Source: Blastomussa wellsi (Eukaryota > Cnidaria > Anthozoa > Scleractinia > Plerogyridae). Taken from it: DNA of 64,000 bases. The notes beneath the pieces are model-generated. The model worked only from the letters and a program-made list of their open reading frames with translations, was not told where the DNA came from and did not search any database. Position 1 is the stretch's first letter. The number at the start of each line of letters is the position of its first letter. The stretch spans positions 6,354,210 through 6,418,209 of the forward strand of contig OX393570.1 of the NCBI GenBank assembly GCA_947652115.1. Direction: 5' to 3'. Made by a program: the position numbers and the translations under genes. Positions 41,391 to 54,500 of this stretch are shown here, in pieces.

Positions 41391-42455
41391 ACAACTGACT
41401 GCCTTGTAGCCTGGTATCTAGGCGTCATGTTAATGAACTGATGCTACATGCATAGAAGTATACATTTAAGGATAAAACTTCTTGTTTTAATTTCTTGCAA
41501 AGGTGCTAAATAAATTATTGAAAATCCACCGATCGATTTGCTGTTAACCACTGACTTATACATCAGCAATTTTTAGTCAAATCCAATGAAATTATTTTTC
41601 AAGAACACAACAGCTTTGAATAATAACACGACTGTATTTATAAATCCAATTTTAGTGCGAAAGCACTGAGAAATACACTATTCTTCGATTTTACTGGCGT
41701 TAGATATTTATTCTGATTATGACTTCTGAGAAATAACTTGTATGACAGCCAAGTGTGTAATATTTCGCTTTGCGATTGAAGCTCAGTGTGACTTAGAACT
41801 CAAAGACAAACTGATTATAACGTAACCGTGTGTTAATTGATTTGATCTATATATGAGGTCTTAAACATACCCAACTTTAAAACAAAAACAAGCGTCATTA
41901 AATAGACAGCTGCTGGTTAAAACTGTTTCTGTGTAACCGAATCGAAAATGAAGTATGTTTACTGTTCAGCCTTGCAATTATGTCTCTGCGTTTTCATGCG
42001 GCGTTTAACTGGTTAATATACATACGCTTGTTTCTTTCAAACGTTTAACGTACAACGCCAGTTAAGTTCAAATTATTATTATCCACACTTCAAGAAGTGA
42101 AACTATAACTACTGCAGGTAAACGTTCAAAAGGAGAGAGAAGTTTCGTTTCCATGCAGTTGTTACTAAGTCGAAACAAAACTGCTCATAATAGGTATGAT
42201 ACGGTAATTTTACGAAGGGGAAAAACAAGATCTATTTTTTTAATGATGTATTGTATATTTGCATAAGACCGTTTGCGATAACGCACGTTTTGCAATTAAT
42301 ATTAATATTCTGAAAATTCTATGAAGCTTTTGGCATCCTTAACAACTGCAAAACTAAAACAGTTTCCTGAAAGCAGTCTACGGTGTAATTATATGTTACA
42401 CTGGAACTTTTGGAAAAGAGATGGATCATTTCTCAGCTGTTGGGGAAATAGCTGG

Positions 42456-42535
42456 AAAAGATTGTTGTGTTCTCGTAAAGATTGTTGTGTTCTGGAAAAG
42501 ATTGTTGTGTTCTGGAAAAGATTGTTGTGTTTCAG
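42456..42535. repeat. Four-unit minisatellite (unit 1 end)
   Basis: Four tandem units of GGAAAAGATTGTTGTGTTCT with small changes. The same array is present at 47940-48020. Confidence 0.85.
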
Positions 42536-42576
42536 AAGGGAAATTGAGTTGTGTTTTGCCCCTATGGGCCACCGTA

Positions 42577-45500
42577 CCCTTGTATTAAAGAGTGACAGTT
42601 GTATGACAGTTTGAATTTCAGAAAATGTATAGGATTTCCATGGAAAATGTTGCTGGAGGGCATAAAATTTCATTATTTAACCCCAAATGTCAATTTTAGT
42701 CATTTTGCTATGTTTGGCATGCCCTTTCCAAGTCATAGCCGGCCAGGCTGGCCAGTCTCGCATCTGCTGCACTTTACAAGTTCATGTGCAGTAAATTCTA
42801 GTTTACTAAATTTAGGAAAAGAGTTTAAAAGGAGCTACGTTATCGTTCAAAATCTTCATTTTCAACCCGTTATGGACTTCTTCATCCTCAGCCATCCTTG
42901 TTCCTTTTTGGTTTAGTATCACCATTTTTGTGTTCGAAATTGGGCTATTATAAGTTTAATTAACAATTCCTGTGAAACAGATTACAATTCAAACAACAGC
43001 GGTCAAATATTTTCGCAATGACATTTCCAACAATTAAGACGTCAGGAGCATTGACTGACAAGTTTATTCATATTTAAAAACTAGGAACACATCAGTTAAC
43101 TTTCCTAAAATAAAAACAGCAGCTGCGAGGCCTGGCATTGTACTTTCTTGACGTGAAATATTTCGCTTTGCGATTGAAGCTCATTGCGGTGACTTAACAC
43201 TCAGAGACAAAGTGAATTTAAGGTAATCGTGTGTTAACTGATTTGATCAATATATGAGGTCTTAAGCATACCCAACTTTAAAACAAAAACAAGCGTCATA
43301 GAGGTTACACAATACCTTCGCGGGTGTCCTTCAGAAAAAATTCCTATCTCCGTTGTTTTCAAGGGAACTACCACAAACTATATATCAATGGAAAGGTCTT
43401 GAATTGTGCTGTTCGTCCATTTCGTGAAAGACCTATTTTTTAATGATGTTTTGTATATTTGCAGAAGACCGTTTGCGAAAACGCACATTTTGCAATGAAT
43501 ATTAATATTCTGAAAATTCTATTAAGCTTTTAGCGTCCTTAACAACTGCAAAACTAAAGCAGTTAACTGAAAGCAGACTTCGGTGTAATTATATGTTTCG
43601 CTTGAACTTTTGGAAAAGAGATGAGCGAGAGTGGTACATTTCTCAGCTACTGGGGAAATAGAAAATGAGAGGATTAGATGAACACTTGCAAGCTAAAAAA
43701 ATACTTAAAATTTGAGTAAATATTAATTAAGTCATACACTTTTATGCTTTTTTCTCTGAAATGCGCGAAATATGAATTTTAACAGTATCCTTGTTATATT
43801 TTTCAGTTCTCTAGAGAATTTTTCCTTTTTTATCTGCAAATTATTCATTCATTTTCACGTGGATGTTTTTGAATTTGAAAGAATCAAATAATTCTCAACG
43901 TAACATTACGTGCTCTGAATTTGGACAACAAACAAACGAGCTTGAAAAGGTCTATTGAGGGCCCTGAACAGTTTCTCGTTGCTAAGTTACGCGGTTGCCA
44001 CTGAAGTGCAATTTCATTTCCGTTGTTTACGGAGCCTTTCTGTGTAGCGGCAAAATTTACTTCATACTTCTTTCTTTTTCGGTGAGAAACTTCTTACAAT
44101 CACAGCAGAAACCTGTTAACCGTTGAATGCAATATTATTGAACGCACAGTGTATATACATGTTTGCAAAACAAACGAAAATAATACGTACCGCCGACGCG
44201 ATATATGTTTTTACAGAAGAGATGTATTGTGAGTAAAATGCGAAAATGCGAAAATACGAAACTACTTGTTTCCCCTTCAACTCATGCAGTACAGATGCCT
44301 GTGTAAATTATGGTCAAAAATTAAGGCAATATCACTAGAGCTGAACAAAACACAAACAATTAAACTGAAGTATCATTGTTTGTCGGCGAGCGAAGGCAAG
44401 AAAACATTGTCAGAACCAGACTGTCGTAAATTGCTCGAAAATTGCTCAACGAAACAGCTGAAATAATTCGTTCTGGATTTCAAGGAATAAAGCTATTCAA
44501 CTATTCACCTATTAAAAATTGACTGCCCCGTTTACGCCTGTTTCGCAAAATTGCAACTGATTATGATGAAACTCAAACTGAAACTCCTTTTAATAGCGGA
44601 GCTCTGGCGGCCCAAAGGGCCGCCAAGCGGAGCCCCATACTCATATGGGAAAGAAAACGAAACACATGAGTTGATTTTCTCATGGTTATCATGGCTAGCG
44701 GTATTGCTCGTGGGCGCGCACGCACGCCGATGGCGACGACGGCGACGGAGTCGCGCAACATGGCGGCCATAAATAGCCATGCCTTGTCAACACCTTGTCA
44801 GCCTTATCAGCTTACATCTTTGTTATAGGGCATCCATGTTATGGATATAATTTTTTTAAACGTTCACTTAAATTTATTAAACACGAGTTTAAGATAAGAT
44901 TAAGTCATGTTTAAGGCTGCGAAAATTTAGTTTTTCTTCTAGTGGAAGATACACTTCTATTAGAACGCACTCAAGTTTGGGTTCAATGTAAATGTTCCCG
45001 TATTTTGTAGTTTTGAACAATATCATTTATTTTCGCGGAATTAGATGACTGTAAACAACAATGAATTATTTTGCTTTTTTTTTCGAGTATTTCTTTAATG
45101 CAAGTCGCAGAAAACTACACCAAGATATTCCTAATAAATATCAACATTCATTGAGGGTTCGCAGCTCAGCACATCCCTCTCTGTGTGCCCGAAAAATATA
45201 TGCTTTTGAAATTGACCGTTTTTTGACGTCGTGAAGATTTGTCCTGGTTATGTTTACTTGTGCGGAGTCTGTGGCGTTGCCTCACCGTTCCAAGTGATGG
45301 GTGAACAAGTTTTGACTGAAAGGTTTTCACCTGACTTTAGGTGACCAGAAATGAGTAAATGACCTCAAAGCTGCCATGAGCAGCCTTTATGTTTTAAATA
45401 ACACAGAAGCAAATGGTAATTGTTCATTCAATTAAAGCCCGCAGGAAGGTTCTAATGGGTTTCATTCATTACTGTGCAAGTGGTTTTACAAAAATTTTTT

Positions 45501-48062
45501 TTTCACTTGTTGAGCGGGTGTTTCACTAATAAAATAAGTCCTGTCTCTCAGCTATTGATGTCGTAGATGCCTATAGCAAATGATAACTATAAACGACACA
45601 ATGTTTTTGTTTCTCTCATGATATTCTGTATTGTTTTATTGACCTTAATAAAACCAATGACTGCTTCATCTGGAAATACATGTATAACAAATGTTGTTAT
45701 ATCTTGGTGCTGAGGCTTTTCCAAATTTTTTTCTCCAAAGCTGTCATCCAACAAATTTGTGCATAATTCAAGTTATGTTTGTATCTGAATAAAAAGACAA
45801 CAAATGGCTTGATTACAAACCAGTTCTGCAATCAGTGAAAAAGCAGAGTGGGGGTACTTTGCAGAACGCTGAATGCAAGGTTTCCTTTCCAGTATTACAT
45901 TGTATTTGTCCCTTTTCAACACTTGAAAATTAACCACAAGAAAACATGAGTAAAACTAACCGCAAACATTGCATTTGGCGTTCTGCAAATTACCCCGCCA
46001 GAAGAAGACGCAGTAAAGGAAGTTAACTAACATGGTATATGTACACATAAATATGAGCTGTTTTATGGAAGTTACATTGTAATACCTTCGAAAGCTTTAC
46101 CATCCCAGAATCATTTAAAAATTATTGCACTCAATCCAAATTGCCTATGCCATATTTTTGGAGCTAGCTAGCTATGCATCCCTGGACAGGATGTTAGTCC
46201 ATGATGGGTTTAATACTGTGACAGGTTGCCCCGATACAACATTGTGAAGAGAGGCACTGTGAGAGTAAAGTGTCTTGTTAAAAAATCCCAGTTAACATTT
46301 AAACCCTGGCATAGCGTCCAGTGTGCAAAATAAATACGCCACTGCATTTCCCACGACTGGTGAGAGGCGCGGTGGCCTAATGGTTAGTGCGCTCGTCTCC
46401 GGATCAAGCGGTCCGGGTTCGAGCCCTGGCCGGGGACATTGTGTTGTGTTCTTGGGCAAGACACTTTACTCTTGCAGTGCCACTCTCCACCCAGGTGTAT
46501 AAATGGGTACCGGCGAATTTACTGCTGGGGGTAGCCCTGCGATGGACTAGCATCCAATCCAGGGGGGAGTAGAAATACTCCTACTCGCTTCATGCTGAGC
46601 AACTTAGGCTCGAATGCAGACTTTACCTTTTACCTATTTCCCACAACTGACTGCCTTGTAGCCTGGTATCTAGGCGTCATGTTAATGAACTGATGCTACA
46701 TGCATAGAAGTATACATTTAAGGATGAAACTTCTTGTTTTAATTTCTTGCAAAGGTGCTAAATAAATTATTGAAAATCCACCGATCGATTTGCTGTTAAC
46801 CACTGACTTATACATCAGCAATTTTTAGTCAAATCCAATGAAATTATTTTTCAAGAACACAACAGCTTTGAATAATAACACGACTGTATTTATAAATCCA
46901 ATTTTAGTGCGAAAGCACTGAGAAATACACTATTCTTCGATTTTACTGGCGTTAGATATTTATTCTGATTATGACTTCTGAGAAATAACTTGTATGACAG
47001 CCCTTTATCAAAAGATATGATGGGTCTCCAAATTAGAAACAGAAGTAAATCAACGACGAAGACAAGTTCTGAAACGTTTGAAACGCCAGGGACAAAAGTC
47101 TGATGAAATTCGTAATTACTAGGATCACAAATACACAAAAGCCAGGAAACAAATACCAGCGTGCATCGCGGTCGTAGGCCGCAGACCACCTGCTCGGAAC
47201 ACATCAGTTAAGCAGCTCATCAGTTAACTTTCCTAAAATTAAAAGCCAAGTGTGTAATATTTCGCTTTGCGATTGAAGCTCAGTGTGACTTAGAACTCAA
47301 AGACAAACTGATTATAACGTAACCGTGTGTTAATTGATTTGTTCTATATATGAGGTCTTAAACATACCCAACTTTAAAACAAAAACAAGCGTCATTAAAT
47401 AGACAGCTCCTGGTTAAAACTGTTTCTGTGTAACCGAATCGAAAATGAAGTATGTTTACTGTTCAGCCTTGCAATTATGTCTCTGCGTTTTCATGCGGCG
47501 TTTAACTGGTTAATATACATACGCTTGTTTCTTTCAAACGTTTAACATACAACGCCAGTTAAGTTCAAATTATTATTATCCACACTTCAAGAAGTGAAAC
47601 TATAACTACTGCAGGAAAACGTCCAAAAGGAGAGAGACGTTTCGTTTCCATGCAGTTGTTACTAAGTCGAAACAAAACTGCTCATAATAGGTATGATACG
47701 GTAATTTTACGAAGGATCTATTTTTTTAATGATGTATTGTATATTTGCATAAGACCGTTTGCGATAACGCACGTTTTGCAATTAATATTAATATTCTGAA
47801 AATTCTATGAAGCTTTTGGCATCCTTAACAACTGCAAAACTAAAACAGTTTCCTGAAAGCAGTCTACGGTGTAATTATATGTTACACTGGAACTTTTGGA
47901 TAAGAGATGGATCATTTCTCAGCTGTTGGGGAAATAGCTGGAAAAGATTGTTGTGTTCTCGTAAAGATTGTTGTGTTCTGGAAAAGATTGTTGTGTTCTG
48001 GAAAAGATTTTTGTGTTTCAGAAGGGAAATTGAGTTGTGTTTTGCCCCTATGGGCCACCGTA
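42577..48062 (+). repeat. Tandem array unit 2 (5486 bp)
   Basis: Direct copy of unit 1, the most complete of the three. It includes a CpG-rich block (44711-44770), a minus-strand SINE (46170-46310), a full plus-strand SINE (46366-46640), an extra 47000-47244 segment also present in unit 3 (63913 onward), and the minisatellite (47940-48020). Confidence 0.92.
46366..46640 (+). repeat. tRNA-derived SINE (unit 2)
   Basis: Full-length: A box TGGCCTAATGGTTAGTGCGC, B box GGGTTCGAGCCCTGG, body and TCGAATGCAGAC tail. Confidence 0.78.
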
Positions 48063-50169
48063 CCCTTGTATTAAAGAGTGACAGTTGTATGACAGTTTGA
48101 ATTTCAGAAAATGTATAGGATTTCCATGGAAAATGTTGCTGGAGGGCATAAAATTTCATTATTTAACCCCAAATGTCAATTTTAGTCATTTTGCTATGTT
48201 TGGCATGCCCTTTCCAAGTCATAGCCGGCCAGGCTGGCCAGTCTCGCATCTGCTGCACTTTACAAGTTCATGTGTAGTAAATTCTAGTTTACTAAATTTA
48301 GGAAAAGAGTTTAAAAGGAGCTACGTTATCGTTCAAAATCTTCATTTTCAACCCGTTATGGACTTCTTCATCCTCAGCCATCCTTGTTCCTTTTTACTTT
48401 GAGTATCACCCTTTTTGTGTTCGAAATTGGGCTATTATAAGTTTAATTAACAATTCCTGTGAAACAGATTACAATTCAAATAACAGCGATCAAATACTTT
48501 CGCAATGACATTTCCAACAATTAAGACGTCAGGAGCATTGACTGACTAGTTTATTCATATTTAAAAACTAGGAACACATCAGTTAACTTTCCTAAAATAA
48601 AAACAGCAGCTGCCAGGCCTGGCATGGTACTTTCTTGACGTGAAATATTTCGCTTTGCGATTGAAGCTAATTGCGGTGAGTTAACACTCAAAGACAAAGT
48701 GAATTTAAGGTAATCGTGTGTTAACGGATTTGATCAATATGTGAGGTCTTAAGCATACCCAACTTTAAAACAAAAACAAGCGTCATAAAGGTTACACAAT
48801 GCCTTCGCGGGTGTCCTTCAGAAAAAAAATTTCTATCTCCGTTGTTTTCAAGGGAACTACCACAAACTATATATCAATGGAAAGGTCTTGAATTGTGCTG
48901 TTCGTCCATTTCGTGAAAGATCTATTTTTTAATGATATTTTGTATATTTACATAAGACCGTTTGCGAAAACGCACATTTTGCAATGAATATTAATATTCT
49001 GAAAATTCTATTAAGCTTTTAGCGTCTTTAACAACTGCAAAACTAAAGCTTCCTGAAAGCAGACTTCGGTGTAATTATATGTTTCGCTTGAACTTTTGGA
49101 AAAGAGATGGAGAGTGGTTCATTTCTCAGCTACTGGGGAAATAGAAAATGAGAGGACTAGATGAACACCTGCAAGCTAAAAAAATACTTAAAATTTGAGT
49201 AAATATTAATTAAGTCATACACCTTTTATGCTATATTCTCTGAAATGCGCGAAATATGAATTTTAACAGTATCCTTGTTATATTTTTCAGTTCTCTAGAG
49301 AATTTTTCCTTTGTTTATCTGCAAATTATTCATTCTTTTTCACGTGGATGTTTTTGAATTTGAAAGAATCAAATAATTCTCAACGTAACATTACGTGCTC
49401 TGAATTTGGACAACAAACAAACGAGCTTGAAAAGGTCTATTGAGGGCCCTGAACAGTTTCTCGTTGCTAGGTTACGCGGTTTCCACTGAAGTGCAATTTC
49501 ATTTCCGGTGTTTACGGAGCCTTTCTGCGTAGCGGCAAAATTTACTTCATACTTCTTTCTTTTTCGGTGAGAAACTTCTTACAATCACAGCAGAAACCTG
49601 TTAACCGTTGAATGCAATATTTGTGAACGCACAGTGCATATAGATGTTTGCAAAACAAACGAAAATAATACGTACCGCCGACGCGATATATGTTTTTACA
49701 GAAGAGATGTATTGTGAGTAAAAAAATACTCATATGGGAAAGAAAACGAAACACATGAGTTGATTTTCTCATGGTTATCATGGCTAGCGGTATTGCTCGT
49801 GGGCGCGTACGCACGCCGATGGCGACGACGGCGACGGAGTCGCGCAACATGGCGGCCATAAATAGCCATACCTTGTCAACATCTTGTCAGCCTTATCAGC
49901 TTACATCTTTGTTATAGGGCATCCATGTTATGGATATAATTTTTTTAAACGTTCACTTAAATTTATTAAACACGAGTTTAAGATACGATTAAGTCATACG
50001 AGCAGTCCGGGCCGGGGACATTGTTTTGTATTCTTGGGAAAGACACTTTACTCTCACAGTGCCTCTCTCCACCCACGCAGGTGTATAAGAGGGTAGCGGC
50101 GAATTTACTGCTGGGGGTAACCCTGCGATGGACTAGCATCCCATCCAGGGGGGAGTAGAAATACTCCTA
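48063..50169 (+). repeat. Tandem array unit 3, left part
   Basis: Follows unit 2 with two internal deletions: about 0.4 kb at 49722 and about 1.5 kb at 49998, the latter joining directly into the SINE body. It is interrupted at 50169/50170 by an LTR element and resumes at 63492. Confidence 0.9.
50010..50169 (+). repeat. 5'-truncated SINE split by the LTR element
   Basis: SINE body (TTCTTGGGAAAGACACTTTA, GTAACCCTGCGATGGACTAG) up to ATACTCCTA; its tail continues at 63492 with CTAGTCGCTTCATGCTGAGC. Confidence 0.75.
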
Positions 50170-50429
50170 CGCCATTATGTTATACCGTTGTTATACCGCT
50201 ACCGCACGCAGAACTGTACGCATAGTTTTCGCTGTTTTCTCGCCTTCGCTTACGTAACTACGGTTATTGTTCTTCTGTGTTATGCGCTCCTGTGCACGCA
50301 CGTTGTGATCATATTAGCATTGTAACCTAGGTAACTAGTACCTCTCCGCGTCTCCTTTTTGCATTCATTTTGGTTTTAACGTCGATTAAACCTGTTGCTA
50401 GTTTGGAAGTCTGGCCTTATCCACTGGCG
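50170..50429 (+). repeat. 5' LTR of the outer element (260 bp)
   Basis: Matches 63252-63491 closely apart from 3 bp and 17 bp present only here. Starts CGCCATTATG and ends CCACTGGCG. Confidence 0.85.
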
Positions 50430-50532
50430 TGGTGGCAGCGGTTCGAAAAAGAACCCACGAAGGACGCCAAAGTCTTCGTTTAATCGTCTCTCCGAACGTT
50501 TGTACTAGTTAACTAGAATTTCGTTACCCAAG

Positions 50533-51197
50533 ATGACTTCAAACAGAGCACCAAAACAATGGTCGCTGACTTCAAATGAAACTATCACTTCCATCGAGGC
50601 CTGGGAGAATAACATCAAATACATCTTGTCCCTCGATTCGAACTTTGCTAATTTTCTCACCGATGGTTCGACGTGGGGAAAAAGGACTAACGCTTCACCT
50701 CTCCGCGGCTTTATTAACGACGGCGAAACTGTACCCGCAACTCAAAGACGTACGGCCGCCCAAAAGGTAGCGCATCTGGAGATGATGCTTGGTCAGATCG
50801 CCAATTACGCGCCCATCATCTCCCGTAACTCCATCGTTAAGAACTCAACGTCGATAAATGGTGTTTGGCAATCGATCCGCCAACATTATGGCCTTCAGTC
50901 CACTGGTTCCCGGTTCTTGGATCTCGCTTATATCTCTTTGAAAGCTGATCAACGTCCGGAAGATTTATTTCAAAGTTTGATGGCCTTCATCGAGGACAAT
51001 CTCCTCTCCACTTCAAGCGGTATTACTCATCATGGTCAAGCTCCTGAGGCCGACGAGGAGCTTTCTCCATCTCTCGAGAATTTTGTCGTTTTAACATGGC
51101 TACGTTTGCTTCATCCTAATCTCCCTCGCCTCGTGAAGCAACGATACGGAACTGAACTTCGGAACAGAACCCTGGCTTCTGTCAAGCCTGAAATCTC
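50533..51197 (+). pseudogene. Outer element gag, N-terminal part
   Basis: The ATG at 50533 opens a gag-like frame (KQWSLTSNE, then [38 protein letters not shown]) of about 221 codons, helical as in capsid domains. The BEL/Pao insertion cuts it at 51197/51198 and the frame runs into its LTR, stopping at 51240. The remainder of the frame lies beyond 58827. Confidence 0.75.
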
Positions 51198-51473
51198 TGT
51201 AGCTACCACTGCGCACGTTGTGCATGCCTATCTTGTTTAGTCACGTGACTAGTAGCGTGGTAGAGTTTTTGCTTATCGAGTCGCCATTTTGTAAGTTGAA
51301 CTTTTCTCCTTTGAAAGCAAACAGTCGAAAACCAGGGCTTAAACTTGAACTTAAGAAACTTGAACTTGGAAATCTAAACTTGGAAACCTGGATATGTCAA
51401 ACTTGGAGTTGGATTGGATCTGTTACATGTAAGATTAAAAATTTCCTGTGTTTTCACGATTGCGATCGTTACA
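51198..51473 (+). repeat. 5' LTR of the BEL/Pao element
   Basis: 276 bp, TG...CA termini. Contains a short run of AACTTGAACTTGGAA-type imperfect repeats near 51345. No TATA box obvious. Confidence 0.93.
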
Positions 51474-51560
51474 GTTTTCGACTACAATCCTTTGAGGTGA
51501 GCTTATTGGACATCTTTGGAAAGTGTGGAACGCGAATGGCGATTCGTTCTTCGAAATATA

Positions 51561-54500
51561 ATGTCTTTGGAACATGGATTACAGTTTGAACTTTCGTCAG
51601 AAGAAGCGAATGGAACCTTGAACGTTGTAATGGATAGAACGAGTGGCGAAATTGAAATGGAGGAGCGAAGGAGCACGAGGGATAGACAAGCTAGTGTTGT
51701 CCGCGATCAGGAAGGCGAACTAATCGAAAGGAAGCTGGCCCTTCAAAAATCACGCGCCGGCCATATTGGACATCTGACTAAAGTTTACAATGAGATTATC
51801 CCACTCACGAAAGGTGGTGCAAGTCGCGAAGAAGTCTCGAAGAAATGTGCTAAATTTGATGAAGGGTGGCGAAAATTTGTTGATGCTCATGAAAATTATT
51901 TAGAATTGTTGGATTCTCACATGGATGCCTTTGCGTTGGAAAGAGCGGAGAAAACCTATCAAGAACAGGTTGAGCGAAAGTTGTGCCTTGACTCCACAGT
52001 GAAAACATGGTACGCGAAGAGTGGATTTGATCGAGTGGATCGTGGCAGTGTTGTTTCCGCTCAAACAGGGAAAAGCCAGCGTAGTGGGGTTTCCAGAGCG
52101 AGTTCAAGACTGTCAACAGTATCTAAAAAACGTGAGAAACTGGCTTTGGCACAGCTGAACCTTCGGCAGCTAAGAATGAGACAAGAATTAGAAGAAGAAC
52201 AGTACGCAATTCAAGAAAGGCAGCAAATGGAGGAACAGGAATTTCGTAGAAGAAGGGAGTTCGAGGAACGTGAAATTCAGAAGAAAAGAGAATTATTAGA
52301 AGCGGAGATGTTAACTGAACAGGCAGCGGTTTCACTCAAGGTCTTTGAGGAAGAAGAGCAAAGGGAATCACTTAGAGACCCATTTGTTAAGTATCTGACC
52401 CCTTCTAGACAAACGGTATTGTTTTCCAGTAGTGCTGAGCAGGCTGAGCCAGTCGTTTCTGTTCCTGCGATGCCAGTTATTTCTGATAATGTGGAACCAG
52501 TTGTTTCTGTCCCTGCGATGCCAGTTATTTCTGATAATGTGGAACCAGTTGTTTCTGTTCCTGCGAAGGCAGTTGTTTCAAGTACATCGTCAACTGTCTC
52601 ACCAACAAATCCTTGGACTGGAAATGTCCCGATTGTGCCAAGAGCTACTTCATGGAATTCACAATACAACCCTCCTCGTCTTGTGTCAAATCAGTGTTAC
52701 ATGCCCCCCATTGATCCTGCAATCTCAAGAATTGAACCTCAGCGAACCACCCTTAGTCAGCAGGTTAAAGAGTCTTGGTCCTCTTCCTGGCAGACACCAA
52801 TCCCCGTCGTTCCTCAGGATGTGAAAGCTCAAACAGCTAATCAGCAATTTGGTGGTGGTCAAGAAATGGTGAATGCATTGAGACAAGTGGTAACCTCGCC
52901 TAAAGTTGAATACCATCGGTTTGATGGTGATCCATTGAAGTATGTCACCTTCATACACAATTTTGAAACTTATTTGGAAAGGGATAACCCTGATGAATCC
53001 AGAAGGTTGCAACTTCTGATACAGCACTGCACAGGGAAGGCAAGGGAGGCTATTGAAAGTTGTACAAATCTACCCACTGGTGGCTATCAAATAGCAAAAC
53101 AAACTTTGCGCGAGAATTTTGGAAAACCCTATGTGATTGCAGAGGCTCATATTCGAAAGTTGTTGAACTTACCTTGCTTGAAGAACGTGGATGGACCTTC
53201 CTTGTTGGAATTTAGTAGACACCTGGAAACTGCAGAGCGAACCCTGACTGGTATGGGTACCGAATATGTCTCCGAGTTGAATCACATAAACACTTTGCGA
53301 GAACTTGCAAAGAAGTTGCCGATGTATTTAAGAGGAAGATGGACTGAGTGTGCTGGAAAGATCATCGAGTCTGATCGCAGACCTAAGTTTCAAGACCTTG
53401 TCACATTTGTCAAGGAAAGGGCCAAGTTGGTAGACAATGAGTTTGGCCGAGATATGATTTCTGGATCCTTGAAAGAACCACCGCCAAGAAGAAACAAAAT
53501 GAATCTAAGTGGAAATCCCCCAGGTACGTTAGCATTTGTTACTGGAACTGGACCACCTCGTGATGATCAAAGGGAAAACCTTAGAGGGTCTAAATTCAAT
53601 GAAGCTCAACAAGTGTGTCCTGTGTGCTCAAAGCAGCATGACATTTGGAAGTGCAGTAGATTTAAAGGTTTCACCTATGAAGAGAAATGGAAAGTTGTGC
53701 AAAGTGGCGGACTTTGTAACAAGTGTCTGGTTAAGGGACATATTGCTAAGGAGTGTCCAAGGGCGAATTTCAAGTGCCAAAAACCTGGATGTGGAGGTAG
53801 TCATCACACTCTAATGCACCGCCCAACTTCGAGTGTTGGAGGGAACCTAACTGGTGGAAATGGTCAAATGAATGCTGTTAGTCAGAACAGCAACACTAAC
53901 GTCGCTGGTGCTACTAGTGAGCAGCATTTGCAACCAAGGCAAGAGATTGCTGGATCTCGTGATGCTACTGGGGCCGGAAATGACAGTGGATTCGCTGTAG
54001 CAGCCACTGGTGTTGGAGAAACAAGAGTGTGTCTTGGAATCATCCCTGTCAAGGTTCAAAACAAGGACAGAACCCATGTTGTTGAAACATATGCCCTCCT
54101 GGACAATGGTGCAGAAGTGACTTTGTGCCACGAACTGCTAGCTAATAAACTTGGAATTGATGGAGGAAAACTTAGTTTTACACTAACTGGAATGACAGGT
54201 TCAACTCAAGTGAACAGTCGCCTTGTGGATTTGGTTGTGATGTCCATGGATGAGTCAGTTGCGGTGGAGCTTGCAGGTGTGAAAACAGTTGCTCAGATGC
54301 CTATCTCCAGAAGTTGTATTCCTAAGGAAGAAGATCTTACTCGTTGGCCTCACTTACAAGACATTGACATCCCAGCCATAAGAGAACAGGAAGTTTTGTT
54401 GATAATTGGACTGAAGGAAAGACCTAGTCTTTTCCTCCCACTAGAGTTTAAAGCAGGTCATGATGATGAGCCTGTGGCTATCCGGTACAGTTTGGGGTGG

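Larger units (their letters stand above)
37401..42576 (+). repeat. Tandem array unit 1 (5176 bp)
   Basis: First of at least three direct units; each begins near CCCTTG(C/T)ATTAAAGAGTG. Relative to unit 2 it lacks about 244 bp near 41751, a SINE segment near 41274 and a short insert near 39885, and has 27 bp more near 39223. No protein-coding gene is recognised. It carries a CpG-rich block at 39549-39610, a minus-strand SINE (40975-41110), a plus-strand SINE (41159-41390) and a minisatellite at its end. Confidence 0.92.

Noticed and set aside
42321..48402. Repeated frames of about 95-105 codons at the ends of tandem units 1 and 2
   Set aside because: They run through the minisatellite and are open on both strands at once. 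Their conservation between units reflects the DNA duplication, not coding constraint.
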